A DNA stretch of 64,000 bases from Ancylostoma caninum (Eukaryota; Nematoda; Chromadorea; Rhabditida; Ancylostomatidae). Positions 48,260-58,900 of this stretch are shown here, piece by piece. The notes beneath the pieces were generated by a model, which had not been told where the DNA came from, did not search any database, and saw only the letters and a list, made by a program, of their open reading frames with translations. Positions within the stretch are counted from its first letter, which is position 1; each line of letters starts with the position of its first letter. The position numbers and the translations under genes are program-made. The DNA lies in NCBI GenBank assembly GCA_037903475.1, contig JBAJFG010000344.1, positions 992,001 to 1,056,000 of the forward strand, written 5' to 3'.

Positions 48260-49126
48260 CCCATTGGGGTGTGGGTCATGATGAGGCAAAATGGGGCGGC
48301 CTCTTCCCGCCCTTCGGCGTCGACTCGTCCCCACTCACATCCAAGTTTGCATGGGCAACTATGATGAAATCGCGCGCGCATTAGTGCGAGTAGGTCCTGA
48401 AGGGCGGGGCGAGGGTTCGTATGAACCAATCGCAGACACACTGCCCACCCACTTTTGCCTCATCATGACCCACACCCACCCATTGACGACCGCGTGGCTC
48501 ACCGGTGAGCCGCGCTTTTTTGGTTGCGTGGGACCGCGCGGCTCACCGGTGCCCCGCGCCCCTATTATCAAGTACCGGGCCCTGTTTTCGAACTATTTTG
48601 TAGTACTTCCATATAAAATGTGTACAGTACTTCCTAAAGAGGTCTAAAACAACTGTGGTTCAAGAAAGTGTTCTCCTTTATTGCGACAAATATCATGAAA
48701 AGGATGAGATTTTGAAATCGAGGGAGATTGCTTTATATTTTTTGTGTAGTGGATGGAAATATTCTGAAGAAAATCCACGTTTCCTACATAGAAACACGTT
48801 CATTACATCCTGCACTTCCTTATTCGTCAGTTTAGAGCCGTACGAACGTGTAAACTTTCTGAACACTTCCTTACAACACTAAAAACACCTTTTACAAACT
48901 TTCTTCGGCCTTAATGGAATCCAGAAGCGTTTAGATTCTCTCCTTTTTTGATCCGATGATAGTAGTAATCTCCTGGAAGTAGATTTCAAATTATTTCTGC
49001 AAAAAGACCTGTTTTAGTTCTAATTGTCTTATCAAAACGGTGTGGAACTCTGCGCGCGCCGCATTCTTGAAAGGGGCGTTGGTTCCACGCGCCAGACACG
49101 CAAAAATGGGCGCGGTCGTCAATGGG
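48260..49126. mobile_element. TTAA-target element, CCCATTGACGAC family
   Basis: The termini are CCCATTGACGACCGCG and its inverse, with TTAA on both sides (48256-48259 and 49127-49130). Segment D copy 1 has a single TTAA at 11606-11613. The left end is split by a smaller nested element at 48267-48477. The interior has two plus-strand open frames (48291-48647, 48655-48882) without a recognised product. Confidence 0.8.
48267..48477. mobile_element. Nested MITE with perfect 25-bp TIR (211 bp)
   Basis: The ends are GGGTGTGGGTCATGATGAGG (continuing CAAAA) and the exact inverse. The target duplication is ACCCATTG (48259-48266 and 48478-48485), which splits the left terminus of the surrounding TTAA element. 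The 8 bp TSD suggests hAT-type mobilisation. Confidence 0.85.
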
Positions 49127-49261
49127 TTAAAAGAACATCAAGTGATGCTTTGAAAGGTGCTTTGAAATGTGGGAAGAAAACATATAAGTTGAGCAAATCC
49201 ATTATTGGGAAAGTATATGTGAAATTAATGAAAACCAAGAGCACCATACAAATGTTTATAG

Positions 49262-49386
49262 CCCCAGCCAAGTTTTTTGCATTGTGTAAGAATGGTTGTA
49301 CACACCGCTGCAGATCTTTACGATCGTTCAAAAATATGGCTGAAGCACACTTGCATTGATCGCAATGATCATGCGCAGCCGAGACA
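49262..49386 (-). CDS. Possible upstream exon with cysteines
   Basis: The minus strand reads VSAAHDHCDQCKCASAIFLN, then DRKDLQRCVQPFLHNAKNL. The cysteine pattern and polar composition look like a secreted nematode domain. Splice boundaries are not certain, and its joining to 48148-48246 is a guess from strand, spacing and composition. Confidence 0.25.
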
Positions 49387-50352
49387 GTAAATGATTTTAG
49401 AAAACTTAGTAGGTATTTCTCAACAGAAGGAATCAGCAAACGGGTGAAAGTGAAACCGCAGTACACTCAGTGCAGGTACGTGCCGGAGCCTCAACACGAA
49501 TTTACCATAACATGGGAAACTCTCGGTCATGGGAGAGCTATCCTTCTGTAAACTCTACAGCAGGCAGTCGTGTGGCGTGGCAATCGATAGGCATCGTTTT
49601 CATTATCGCTATCACCCACATCGCCAGTTCGTTTTGAGCATATTTTCGAGAGGTACGGTTACGGTCGATGAGCTCCGTTTAGCAGCGATCCATAGCGATG
49701 TAACGTGGCAATCGATACGTAGCATTTCCACGATCCTCATCTCTTATATCGCCGGTTCATTCTTATTCATTTGAACTGCCGAAGTCTGGAGATACTCTAA
49801 TAGCTGTGGAGCACATGCGACTGTGCAGTTGTCTATAAGTCGCATGAATTATAAATCGGTTTCACACAAACTTGATTGCTGCGACATCGCCTAGCTCAGC
49901 TTTTTATTCTTATTTGCTGGTATTCAGAGCTAAATTCAACTCATCTACTAATTTAACTTTTACTATAATATTTTGAGTTTGTGACGTGAAACGCACTCTG
50001 TCCTGAAGGAAGTGATAGCGGTTAAAGGCACCACTCGTATCAATTTTCATTGTCGAAATTTTGAGTGCCTCGGTCGCTGAACAATGGTCTTAATAATCCT
50101 ACGAAATATGCACCTTTGTAGACATCAGTATCCTTGATGTGTAAGAGCGTAGACGGGTATCCCTCTATTCCCTAGATGGGATGTAGCATGCAAGGAGATC
50201 GGTTGTTTTGTTTGCTATCACTACCGCTCTCTTTGATGAAATTTTTTTCACTCCGATTTCCACGCATAATCCCTATATTGAAGTGCTAGCCCCTACCTAG
50301 CTATATCCGTTCCCTATCGGCCACCCTTTCATCAAGGACCAAAACGGAGGAT

Positions 50353-50358
50353 TTTATT
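50353..50358 (-). terminator. Poly(A) signal AATAAA
   Basis: AATAAA on the minus strand lies about 54 bp after the stop codon of the 50412-50774 gene, a normal spacing for nematode 3' ends. Confidence 0.6.
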
Positions 50359-50411
50359 GCAGTTGTTTTCACGAGTTGCTGACACCTTTTCTGTAACTTC
50401 TCATGGGCCGA

Positions 50412-50774
50412 CTATGACTCACTCGAAGCAATTGATCGAATATGTGAGTGGATCTCTTCTTCTTCGCTCTCTTTTTCAATCTTAGCCGGCTTAGGTGAGC
50501 GCTGGCGCTTTCGCTTCGGAGCCTAGTGAGTGGAAGAGCACAATGCATATATATTAATTCACGGCATATGTTAGTGAACGTGATGACATGCTAATTGTCC
50601 CTCAATTTCACAATCTATCCGAAATAGAGACAATCTTTATGGTACTTTGTTCGTAATAGATTCATCAGATTCCAAAAGGTTTATAAAACTTACGATCTCT
50701 TTCCCATACATATAGTAAGCTGCTCCGGAAGCAGCAACTACGAAAGTTACGAAGGCCACCAGTTGCTTGCCCAT
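50412..50774 (-). CDS. Two-exon 63-residue single-pass membrane microprotein
   Basis: Exon 1 (50694-50774) is MGKQLVAFVTFVVAASGAAY then YMYGKEI and ends at a strong donor (C|GTAAGT). A 171 bp intron ends CACTCACTAG. Exon 2 (50412-50522) gives APKRKRQRSPKPAKIEKESE, then EEEIHSHIRSIASSES and stop. Both joins are phase 0 and the lengths (27 codons, then 36 plus stop) fit exactly. The product has an N-terminal transmembrane segment (about residues 5-23), a strongly basic stretch and an acidic tail. This is the pattern of small mitochondrial or ER membrane proteins, but location is inference. It is too short and split to stand out as an open frame. AATAAA follows at 50353-50358. I do not recognise the family. 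Confidence 0.7.
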
Positions 50775-52080
50775 GTATGAGAATGCGACCGACTGTTGTG
50801 AAGCTCACGGAGTTGATATGGTTGGAGTGTCCATTATCGCCAAAACAAGGTAAGGGCAATTGGTACTAGTCAGAGGCACGCATCCATTTGTGGAGGATTT
50901 TGCATGAAGACCGGTCAACGCGTCACGTACATCCTCATTGAAAATAATGCGCTGCTGCCGCGAGAAAGAGTGCATCTGAGCTGCATCAGTGATGCGACTG
51001 ACCCTATCTTTCATCAAATAGACGCACGTGCGTCAAAGCCATGCACTTAATGGTCCCTGTGCAGGGCCCCTCACCAATATCTCAGACATTCGGGCGGGAA
51101 TCTCGCAGCACAAGATGTTTCTTCCCTTGTTTGTAGCCGTAAAAAAACAACAGGGTTTTCCCACATTCTGGGAGAGACCAAGTTCTGTCCCAACGATGAC
51201 GTCACTGTTGCTGCATCAAGAGGGGACTTGTTCTGGAAGGATGTATGTGTAGAGTATGTTTAAAATGTGAAACGGAAGGAACAATTGGCTGTAAACAGCA
51301 AGCATAAGAAGAGCGCCAGCGTTCCGTTCCGAGGCGTATGATGGATGCTTTGACGCAGCGAGAATTGGACAATAAATGGGGTTAGGAGTGGTCATCATGG
51401 TGCAGGTGAGGTGTAGCATGAAAACATCGCAGCGAAGTGTCAAGCTGGTACTTTCTTAGGTTACATAGGCGACCCGTTTATCAGCACAGCGATTGTCCTT
51501 GCGCTGGTCCCAACTTCTTTTCCAGGATGGTCGGTCATCAGCACTGGTTAAGCTGTGAGCAGTTACGTATCTCAATAGAGCCGGTGACGTAGCTGTTGCT
51601 TCCAGTGCTTTAGAATTTCACCATCGTATGGGCGCCCGCCACGTGGACCATTGGCAGTTCCTTTTGTCACTGTCAAGTATCTCGCTTCCGCCAGAAAGCT
51701 AATCTTACTAAAAGACCAACGTGCTGAGTTTGTGCAGAAATGTAGATCCGAGAGTGGAAAACACCCGTCTTATGATTTCCCTGCAAATTCCTTCCTTAGA
51801 ATCATCTTTACACAGCATCACTCGTGCTGCACTGAAGCTGCTGAATGTATGAAGTATTAGGGAAAAAAGTACTGTATTTAAATCACTATAGAAGAGCCTC
51901 GCATCAACAAATAGAGTCACCACAAAGATAGTGTAGGTGTGACATTCTTAAAAATTCACTTTCTCGAGGAAAAAATTTTTCTCTCTTTCTTCTTTTCTCA
52001 AGGGAAAAATAAAGTATGCAGGAAACCTTTTTAGTACATTTTTAGAGGCCTCGTAACTAAAAACGAAACAATTCTGTTGA
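50775..52080. other. No recognisable gene
   Basis: A minus-strand open stretch at 50805-51017 (KDRVSRITDAAQMHSFSRQQ) lies upstream of the microprotein but lacks supporting splice sites. Otherwise nothing is seen. Confidence 0.35.
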
Positions 52081-52082
52081 AG

Positions 52083-52620
52083 GCGTACAAACACATGTAA
52101 GACCTCCACTAGAATATGGAACATTTATCTTTAATACTTGTAGAAAAAGTAATAATGATAAACTAGGAAAAGTTCAAAATAGTTTTACAAGGAAGCTTTT
52201 TCTTGTGGCAAAAAGTTTTGATTACAATAGTGTCCCTTCTACAGATAAAGGACAAAGGATAAAGTGGTTGGCGTTGATCAATCTGGTCACGTGGGATGCG
52301 CCACGCATTCGACCTCATCTAAGCATCGTGGAGGCGTTGAATGCGTATGTGCCCTATACAGTGACTTGCGGGGTGCATCCGATGTAATAAGTCAGTGCTT
52401 CATCCTCACAAACTCCTCTGGCACTAATTTACCGACCCCGGAGGGATGGATGGCTTGGTGGGCCAGGGGCGCGATCGAACCATCGACCTTATGCGTGCGC
52501 AGCTAGCCTCTTTCCACTGCGCCACACTGGCCCTCTGCGGATACTAGGGATAAAATGACTCGACTTCAAACACTTTCAAGTAGACGAAATAAGAGCGATC
52601 ACATAATGGTTCATAAAATT
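52083..52620 (+). pseudogene. LINE reverse-transcriptase C-terminal remnant
   Basis: The plus strand reads VQTHVRPPLEYGTFIFNTC, then GKVQNSFTRKLF. After the SINE it resumes with TRDKMTRLQTLSSRRNKSDH and IMVHKII. The order VRP.LEY, vQ..fTR, RL..L..RR, vhKi is characteristic of the region after the RT domain in CR1/jockey-type LINEs. It is 5'-truncated and not functional. Confidence 0.6.
52248..52533 (-). mobile_element. tRNA-headed SINE, copy 3, inserted in a LINE remnant
   Basis: Same family as 41071-41349. A likely 10 bp duplication with two mismatches flanks it (TCTACAGATA at 52238-52247, TCTGCGGATA at 52534-52543). Removing it restores a continuous LINE frame across the junction. Box A reads TGGCGCAGTGG and box B reads GGTTCGATCGC, one base off. 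Confidence 0.75.
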
Positions 52621-53257
52621 ATACTTGCTACACTAGCCTTCATGTGAGCGACTGGTTCACACTACGGATCTTGATCACTCGAGGGCCTTCACTAAAAATT
52701 ACGTTTAAACATTCATCATTCAATGAACAAGTTGATTTCTGACCAGAAAGAGTAATCGGAGGTCTCTCCTTGTATGAATAATTTGGGATTTGTTTGAGTT
52801 GTGTCATCCTACTGTGCATTGTAATTATGTTGTACCCTCTCCATGTAGTTTTAATAAAAAATAAATAAACCATTCCCAAGCTGGTAGGGTGGCCCTTCCA
52901 TCACATGAAAATGTGGAGCGAGATTGAGGGAGGGGGAAGGGCTCTGCGTTTTGTAGCTGTAGAGTACTTATTGTTAAAATAGATACGCCTTTGACGAATG
53001 ACAAACTTATGAAGTTTCAGTTAGTCTGCGATTTCTCGCAATATCTCCTAGTTTTCAATTCGGGGGGGGGGGGGTCCTGAATAACCGGTTTGTTTATTAG
53101 CACTTCTCCATGGTTGATGTAATACTAAGCTATATCAAGAAACAAGCTGATTGTGAGTAGGCACACTGATGGAGCAATCAGTTCACGTGAATATAATTAC
53201 TGCGTAGGTAATTGGTAACTACAGGGGAGCAGGCGACTAGATCACTCATAAACAGCA

Positions 53258-56200
53258 ATGCCAAACCAACAACTCGTCACTCCTCACTCCTACGAAGCAA
53301 TTGTTGAAATCCAAGATGGATATGTGATCGATACATACGTTTATCTGCCAGGGCACTGTATTAGTTTCGTCTGTATGCTGGTGATGCTTACGAGTCTGTT
53401 GATGAATCGGCACATGCAATCGCGTCCGAGAAAGATGTTTGCCTTCAGTTGTGCGTCTTTTTTATTGGCTGCAACCTACAATATATTGAGTGATTTTCTA
53501 TACCTGGCTATGATTCACAAAAAGGTGAGGTTGGGATTTGAATGAGATCCAAATGGCCGGATAATGAGTCTGCAGATAATACGCATGCTGAGAGTCTGCA
53601 CCAGAATTTCTTAGTTTTGTTATTTGAGAGCATGGATGCTTTAGATTGGTCACCACCCCAGCTTTTATTTCTGCTTCAATATAAGTAGTGTTCGAAACTC
53701 TACCCCCACATCTTTACCCAATCCATAGATTAGGGCCATCTAACAGCAAGAAAGTTTGAAATCATAAGAGAATTGTTTTTCTTTTCCAGATTTCCATCCA
53801 AAACTGCTCGGTGCTGAGAAATTTTGTACTGAATCCACTTGCAGTACAGGCAGTTGTTGACGCTGTTGATAGATTTACTGTTATTTTCGGCTACGGCACA
53901 ATGGAGACGGTCGTGTACGTGTTTTACGTTACTGCCAGAGAATTTTAATTTTTAACGACTTTCATCCGGAAATTTCCAGGATATTTTTCTTCTATCTATC
54001 ATTTCCACTAGTTGGCGTGATATTTTCACTCATCAATAGCTTTTTGTCTACTGATCTAGCAGAGGACGAGTTCTGCGGTCTAGTGCGAAGAAGCTTATGG
54101 ACGTACCATTTCATGTATGGCGTACAATGGTTGGTTTTGAAATTGTTGCCAGCACTTTACGGGTAGCGGTCGCAGTCGAGTAAATACCCATAGTGTTGTT
54201 CTGCAATCGAGCCGCAGCGTGAGGTCTTTCTCCGGCTAAAATCAGAAATTCTCTTTGAAAAAGCGACATCTTACGAAATCCGTTTTGAATGTACAAATGA
54301 ACACATTGCATGCGATCCAATACAATAAACCCACTATTGATGCGGCTGCGAAGTCACCGTGGCAAAAAAGTAGTGGCATAGTGCGCTTGCATACTGTTGC
54401 GATTGATGTTCACGCTGCATGTGCGTTTTCACTACATTTGGAACCCCCTATTAAACTTCCACTGAGGTGGACGAATCAGAGGAGCAGAGCAAAGCGGTTA
54501 TCGCAAGATGTGTACATGAGCGTATGATCCATAGAGTATCCCTAGACATTTGAAATTTTCGCTTATCCTTCCTCATTTTATCTGTTTCTATAGTTGTTAC
54601 TTCTTTTCTAACACTAGATTCTGATATACAGTGGACGTCAATGGCGGTGGCTCATTCGCGTCCTCGAGGATCGGTGTCGTCTGCTGCCGAAATGCTATTT
54701 CTAATCGCTTTCTTCCCGATTTAGTCAAAAATCCTTAAAATCGGGTAGAAGAGCTGACAGATATAACATAACAGTTATAAACCTAAAACAAGGTGTAGAT
54801 TCACAAGTTTTACAGCCCGTGCAGGATCCATATATGTCTCTCTGAGAAGCGCTGCTTCGAAACTTCTGACGTTTTAAAAGACCACAATTCACCTGTGGAT
54901 TATTCAACCTCGTTAGAACTAACTGCTTGGTTGCACTTGCGTATTGTGTACTTGTCAATGTTAGCGGTCTGTCCAGAGTTGCTTACACTAACATTTTCTA
55001 ATGACTGTCTTAAACAGCGTATTGAAATAAATAAATAAATAAACAATAGTAGAAAACATCTTTTAGGAAGCGCGCGGCGCGGTTGCGCGGCGTATTTCTC
55101 GAGGCCGCGGATGGACCACCGCCATTGACGTACACTGTACATTTGTCGCTTTAATCCACAGGTCTTACTGTTTTATTCTTTTCGCAAGCGCGTAACCGCG
55201 TGTGAATAAATATTGAATGTTGAATCTCTCATACTTAGGATACTCATAGAACAAACTTCTTGCCTTCAAATTAGTCCATGAAGTTGTTCGATCAGAGCGA
55301 TATTCTACAGACTATGACTACGAAGGATTCGAAAAACTCTTGCGCACTCGAAACTTCACGAATTGACTTGAAATCTGCAGTGAAACAAGAAGAGGAGCAC
55401 TCATAGTATAAAAAGGGACAGATCCCTATCCATCATCATCATATAGCTCACACTCGTCAAACGTACGCATCTAGTATAAATTGTGCTTAGATTTGACCCA
55501 ATATACAGAAAACAAACCATACAGTATGCTGCAAAAACCGTACTTTACAGGATGTCGACCGTAGTTGCAGTTGTTCTGTACTTTCTTATCTACCGCAAAG
55601 TTACAAAACACTTCGAACAAGTGCGAGGCTCACACAACGGCGGCAATCTCGTGAGTTTTTTGTTGCTTCGTTCCGGATATAAGACTATGGAATGGGGGAG
55701 AATCAACTGCCACTGGTCTATATACGAGGGTCTAATACTTTCAACTAAGGACGATGTATTGATCACTTGTCATCTATTGCTCACCACTGCATACTCCCAT
55801 TTCTTTTTTTCTGCCCTCCAGCTCTTTTTTCCTAATGAAAAGATATTTTATCGTGACTTTCTCTCACTGGACAATGGTAAAATTCGAGTGCAGAGCAAAC
55901 ATCTACCTTAATACTTATTTGCGTTCGCGCCTGGTTTGAAAGCTCTTCACGCCGTTCAATTGAACGCTGCACCAAATTTGTGCTATTTAGTTCTTAATCC
56001 ATCCGTGATCCATTCGATTGTGGGGTCAATTTTGCAATGAGAGAATCAGTTGGAAATTCTTCTATTACAAGTAATAACAGGTAATGCAGGTAACACTTGT
56101 ATCAGCACGATCACTAGGCACTAAGATTCACGGGCTTTTGTGCTAGAATTGAGCACTAGAACCTTCTTCGGAGCGCAAAAAATGACATCTGCCAGCTGAT

Positions 56201-57013
56201 GGGGCAATGATTTCGAGTGGCAGCATTTCATGTTAACCTTTTCATCGCTCATTTCGACAAGGATTACATTTTTATGCTCAGCTTTTCTCCATTTACTTCC
56301 TTTTCGATCATTCTCCTGTTCTAACCTTCCAAGATAGAAGCATCCGAGAACCGTTTTTGCGTGAATTTCGACACTTTGCCCGTGCTCCTCATAGTAAAAA
56401 AACCTAATATTCCGCTTGAAGTATTTAAAAATGAAAACACATATCTTTTTTTTTCTTCGTTTCGGAATAGATTCTATCAGTTTGCTTAGTCAAATTGATC
56501 CAGATAAAAAATAGGCGAAAATCCGTCCCTGTTTTGAAACTATGGGTGTCAATCCGATGCATTGAAACTACCCTTGAATTTCAAGCTGTTTTACACGACC
56601 TTCCTTTCTCATTTTTTTAGTTTCAGACCCAGGAGCGCTATTATAAGGACCGCTCGATTGTCTCGTTGTTCTTCTTCTGCTGCACTATTCCGATCGTACT
56701 GGCGACGCCCACTATAGCGGTGCAGTTCCTAGAGCTGGTATTTGATGTTCACAACAAGGTTCGCGCTATTTTCAGAGCATGTGGAGGGGTGATGAGATAG
56801 GAAATGTGGAAATTCTCTGTGCATTAGAGGTCACCTGATCATTACTCGGCTCTTACACACTGACCATTTTCAGAGCGTTGATCTGGTGGCATCGGCTTTG
56901 CTCGACCTGTCGCTCTTGTCGATCTGGACTGCTTATGTAATCTACGTCCCGAGCGTACGTAATGGTGTGAGGGATCTTTTTACGGGTGTTGTTATTTCTA
57001 GGTCAACTTGTGA
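53258..57013 (+). CDS. Seven-transmembrane receptor, nematode chemoreceptor-like
   Basis: Proposed exons are 53258-53524, 53790-53914, 53980-54162, 55491-55650, 56621-56758 (or from 56627), 56874-56954 and 57002-57013, giving about 320 residues in frame throughout. That is the usual size of nematode serpentine receptors. Hydrophobic segments include CISFVCMLVMLTSLLM, FSCASFLLAATYNILSDFLY, IFFFYLSFPLVGVIFSL, WLVLKLLPALY, STVVAVVLYFLIY, VSLFFFCCTIPIVLATP and LSLLSIWTAYVIYVP. RPRKMF lies in the first intracellular loop. The exon 3 donor at 54162 was chosen because it alone gives an in-frame join to 55491. The end (VPSVNL) uses a 47 bp intron; reading through would add about 25 residues. I cannot assign a named family. 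Introns 3 and 4 carry transposon remnants. Confidence 0.6.
54629..55137. mobile_element. TA-target MITE of the CAGTGGACGTCAATG family with nested retroposed insert
   Basis: The left end is CAGTGGACGTCAATGGCGG and the right end is its near-inverse, bordered by TA. It is about twice the length of 38428-38684 because of an insert ending in AAATAAATAAATAAATAAAC (about 55023-55043), a tail typical of LINE-type retroposition. It lies in intron 3 of the receptor gene. Confidence 0.75.
55958..56440. mobile_element. Diverged TTAA-type element, subfamily 3 relative
   Basis: Shares GATTGTGGGGTCAATTTTGC, AGCTGAT.GGGCA and CTCATTTCGAC blocks in order with 36047-36305, and its right part with 37546-37670. 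It sits in intron 4 of the receptor gene, and its termini are decayed. Confidence 0.6.
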
Positions 57014-57031
57014 GCCTAAACAGCATAAAAC

Positions 57032-57037
57032 ATTAAA
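57032..57037 (+). terminator. ATTAAA poly(A) signal candidate
   Basis: ATTAAA, 19 bp after the proposed receptor stop at 57013. The spacing is plausible but short, and the variant signal is weak evidence alone. Confidence 0.35.
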
Positions 57038-57349
57038 ATGACTTCGATTTTGCAAGCATCACTTCGCACTGCAGCGCTCTGTTACGAGGTTACTGTAGGC
57101 ACACTGCAATTACTGTAGATGTATGAATTCCATGTTGCAACGTAGCGCATTCTTACAGGGTTACTGTAGCCGCGAACACAGTTTCTCTTCCAGAATACAT
57201 TGAAACCTTGTAGCCGGGATTATTTCACGTGCTGAACACGAGTATAGCATCCAGTTTGCACCTAAAAGCGATTTTTAGAAGTTATTGAGAAAAGTAGGCT
57301 CACTGTGTGGAGTACCCGATAATCCGACTGGTACTGTATGCCTACTGTA

Positions 57350-57848
57350 ACTTTAGGGTGGCCTAAAAGTATTGGCGCGGGCAAAAACACTATGTATGTT
57401 CTCAGAAATTTACGTTGTCTAACTACATGTTTTATGTCAACAGAACCAACATACAACAAGTGACAACTCTTTGCTATGGAGCTGAAGCTCACCGCATCAT
57501 TTCGCGTAATCCTCTTTTTAATTAGAGCACGATTCCTACAACTGTTGACAGAAGGAGGTCAACCTGGTTTTTTTAAACATTTCCTTCTGATTTTCACTGC
57601 TTCACGATTCTCTGGACAATTCAAAGCAGCACTTTCAGACGACACGCAATCCACGACGTGTTCGATCCACTCGCCGCCAGTTGAACGTTTGCCGAACGAT
57701 AACGACGATACGTCATTGCTAACTAGGAAGTCGCAAGAAAGTACGGGATACATGTTATAATGGATATACAGAATGAACTCCCTCTGAGCGCCTGTAACTG
57801 CGAAAAAGCAGTGCCAAAAAACGCGCCAATATTTTTTCAGCCACCCTG
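57350..57848 (+). mobile_element. Mariner deletion derivative
   Basis: TTTAGGGTGGCCTAAAAGT followed by ATTGGCGCG at the left, and CGCCAATATTTTTTCAGCC then ACCCTG at the right, are classic mariner termini; TA borders both. At about 500 bp it is well short of a full 1.3 kb element. An ATG frame at 57476 (MELKLTASFRVILF) sits where a mariner transposase starts, but the conserved catalytic blocks are missing. Confidence 0.75.
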
Positions 57849-57853
57849 TAGTT

Positions 57854-58900
57854 ACGCCCGTGCGAGTAACGCAATTCAGTCAAAGGTGAACTTAGTCCTC
57901 TCATCGTTCCAAGCATTACTAACGAGTTCTCAAAGTCCTTGGCTACAACCTAAACGGCTTCTACGTTTCTTCAATTCGGTAGAAGGTTGAAAAAATGCCT
58001 TGTAATATGATTGCAAGTAACTGCTTCACAACAACGCATCGACTGTGTCGAGTTCCTGAATGTTCGTTCAACTTCAGGACGAAAATTTTTTGGAGCGTGT
58101 GCGGTAGAAAGACACTGTTGAACTGTATTTATTAAGTTATAACAACGTCTTAAAATATTTGGGTGTCGTCCAAAATTTCTTGTTGTAAACGACACGAAAA
58201 AATATGCCAACTGGAACATGGTGTACACACGAGAAAGCATTGAGTGTATATATACATATAAAATCTCGTTGCGCTGAAGGGAAGGAAGAACAATGCGGGG
58301 ACGAGTTCGGCGCCGTGACGGCTGACGCTGCTAGCGCCGCACTAACCCTCACAATGAATTCGATGTGCTTTGAACACCAAGGACACGCAGACAATTTGCT
58401 GGTTTCCGGGCGCACTAGTGGATGTGTTGTGGTGGTGGGCGGAGCTTAGAGCTACTACAAGCGTGCAGAGGAAGGACGTGGGCGGGGTTTAGCCTAATTT
58501 TCAAAACGGGGACGAGAATTCTTCCACGGGGATGATGGAAAGTGATTGACTAGACATGTTGGTATTTTAGCAAGTTATAGTGCCGACAACAACGACGACG
58601 ACAAACTGCAATATGGAAATACCCTTCGAGAGGCTAAGATGCGTATGTATACTGTAGAAAAAAGTGGGCGGAGCCTGCTGTCGATCACCGACGCGCAGTT
58701 ACCGGGTTGATCTTGTCTATAAATTTTGCAATTGCAGAGGGCAGCGATAACGCGAGGCGAAACGTTTACAAAAAATATGAGAAAATGAAAAAGAGCAGGA
58801 AGATGAAGAAGGAGTGGAGAGGAGGCGGAGCATTACGGATGAACAGATGAAAAGCGAATGCCATGCATGAATGAATGATCACACGTCGGTATGTCGGAGG
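57854..58900. other. Intergenic, no recognisable gene
   Basis: Lies between the receptor and the LIM gene stop. Repeated GTGGGCGGAG words occur at 58435-58680. No coding or RNA gene is supported. Confidence 0.4.

Larger units (their letters stand above)
47167..49215. repeat. Duplicated segment D, copy 2
   Basis: Partner of 10983-11995, enlarged by two TTAA-target insertions (47399-47861 and 48260-49126). The sequence 46,620-47,166, between the Penelope-like element and this segment, shows nothing I recognise. Confidence 0.75.
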
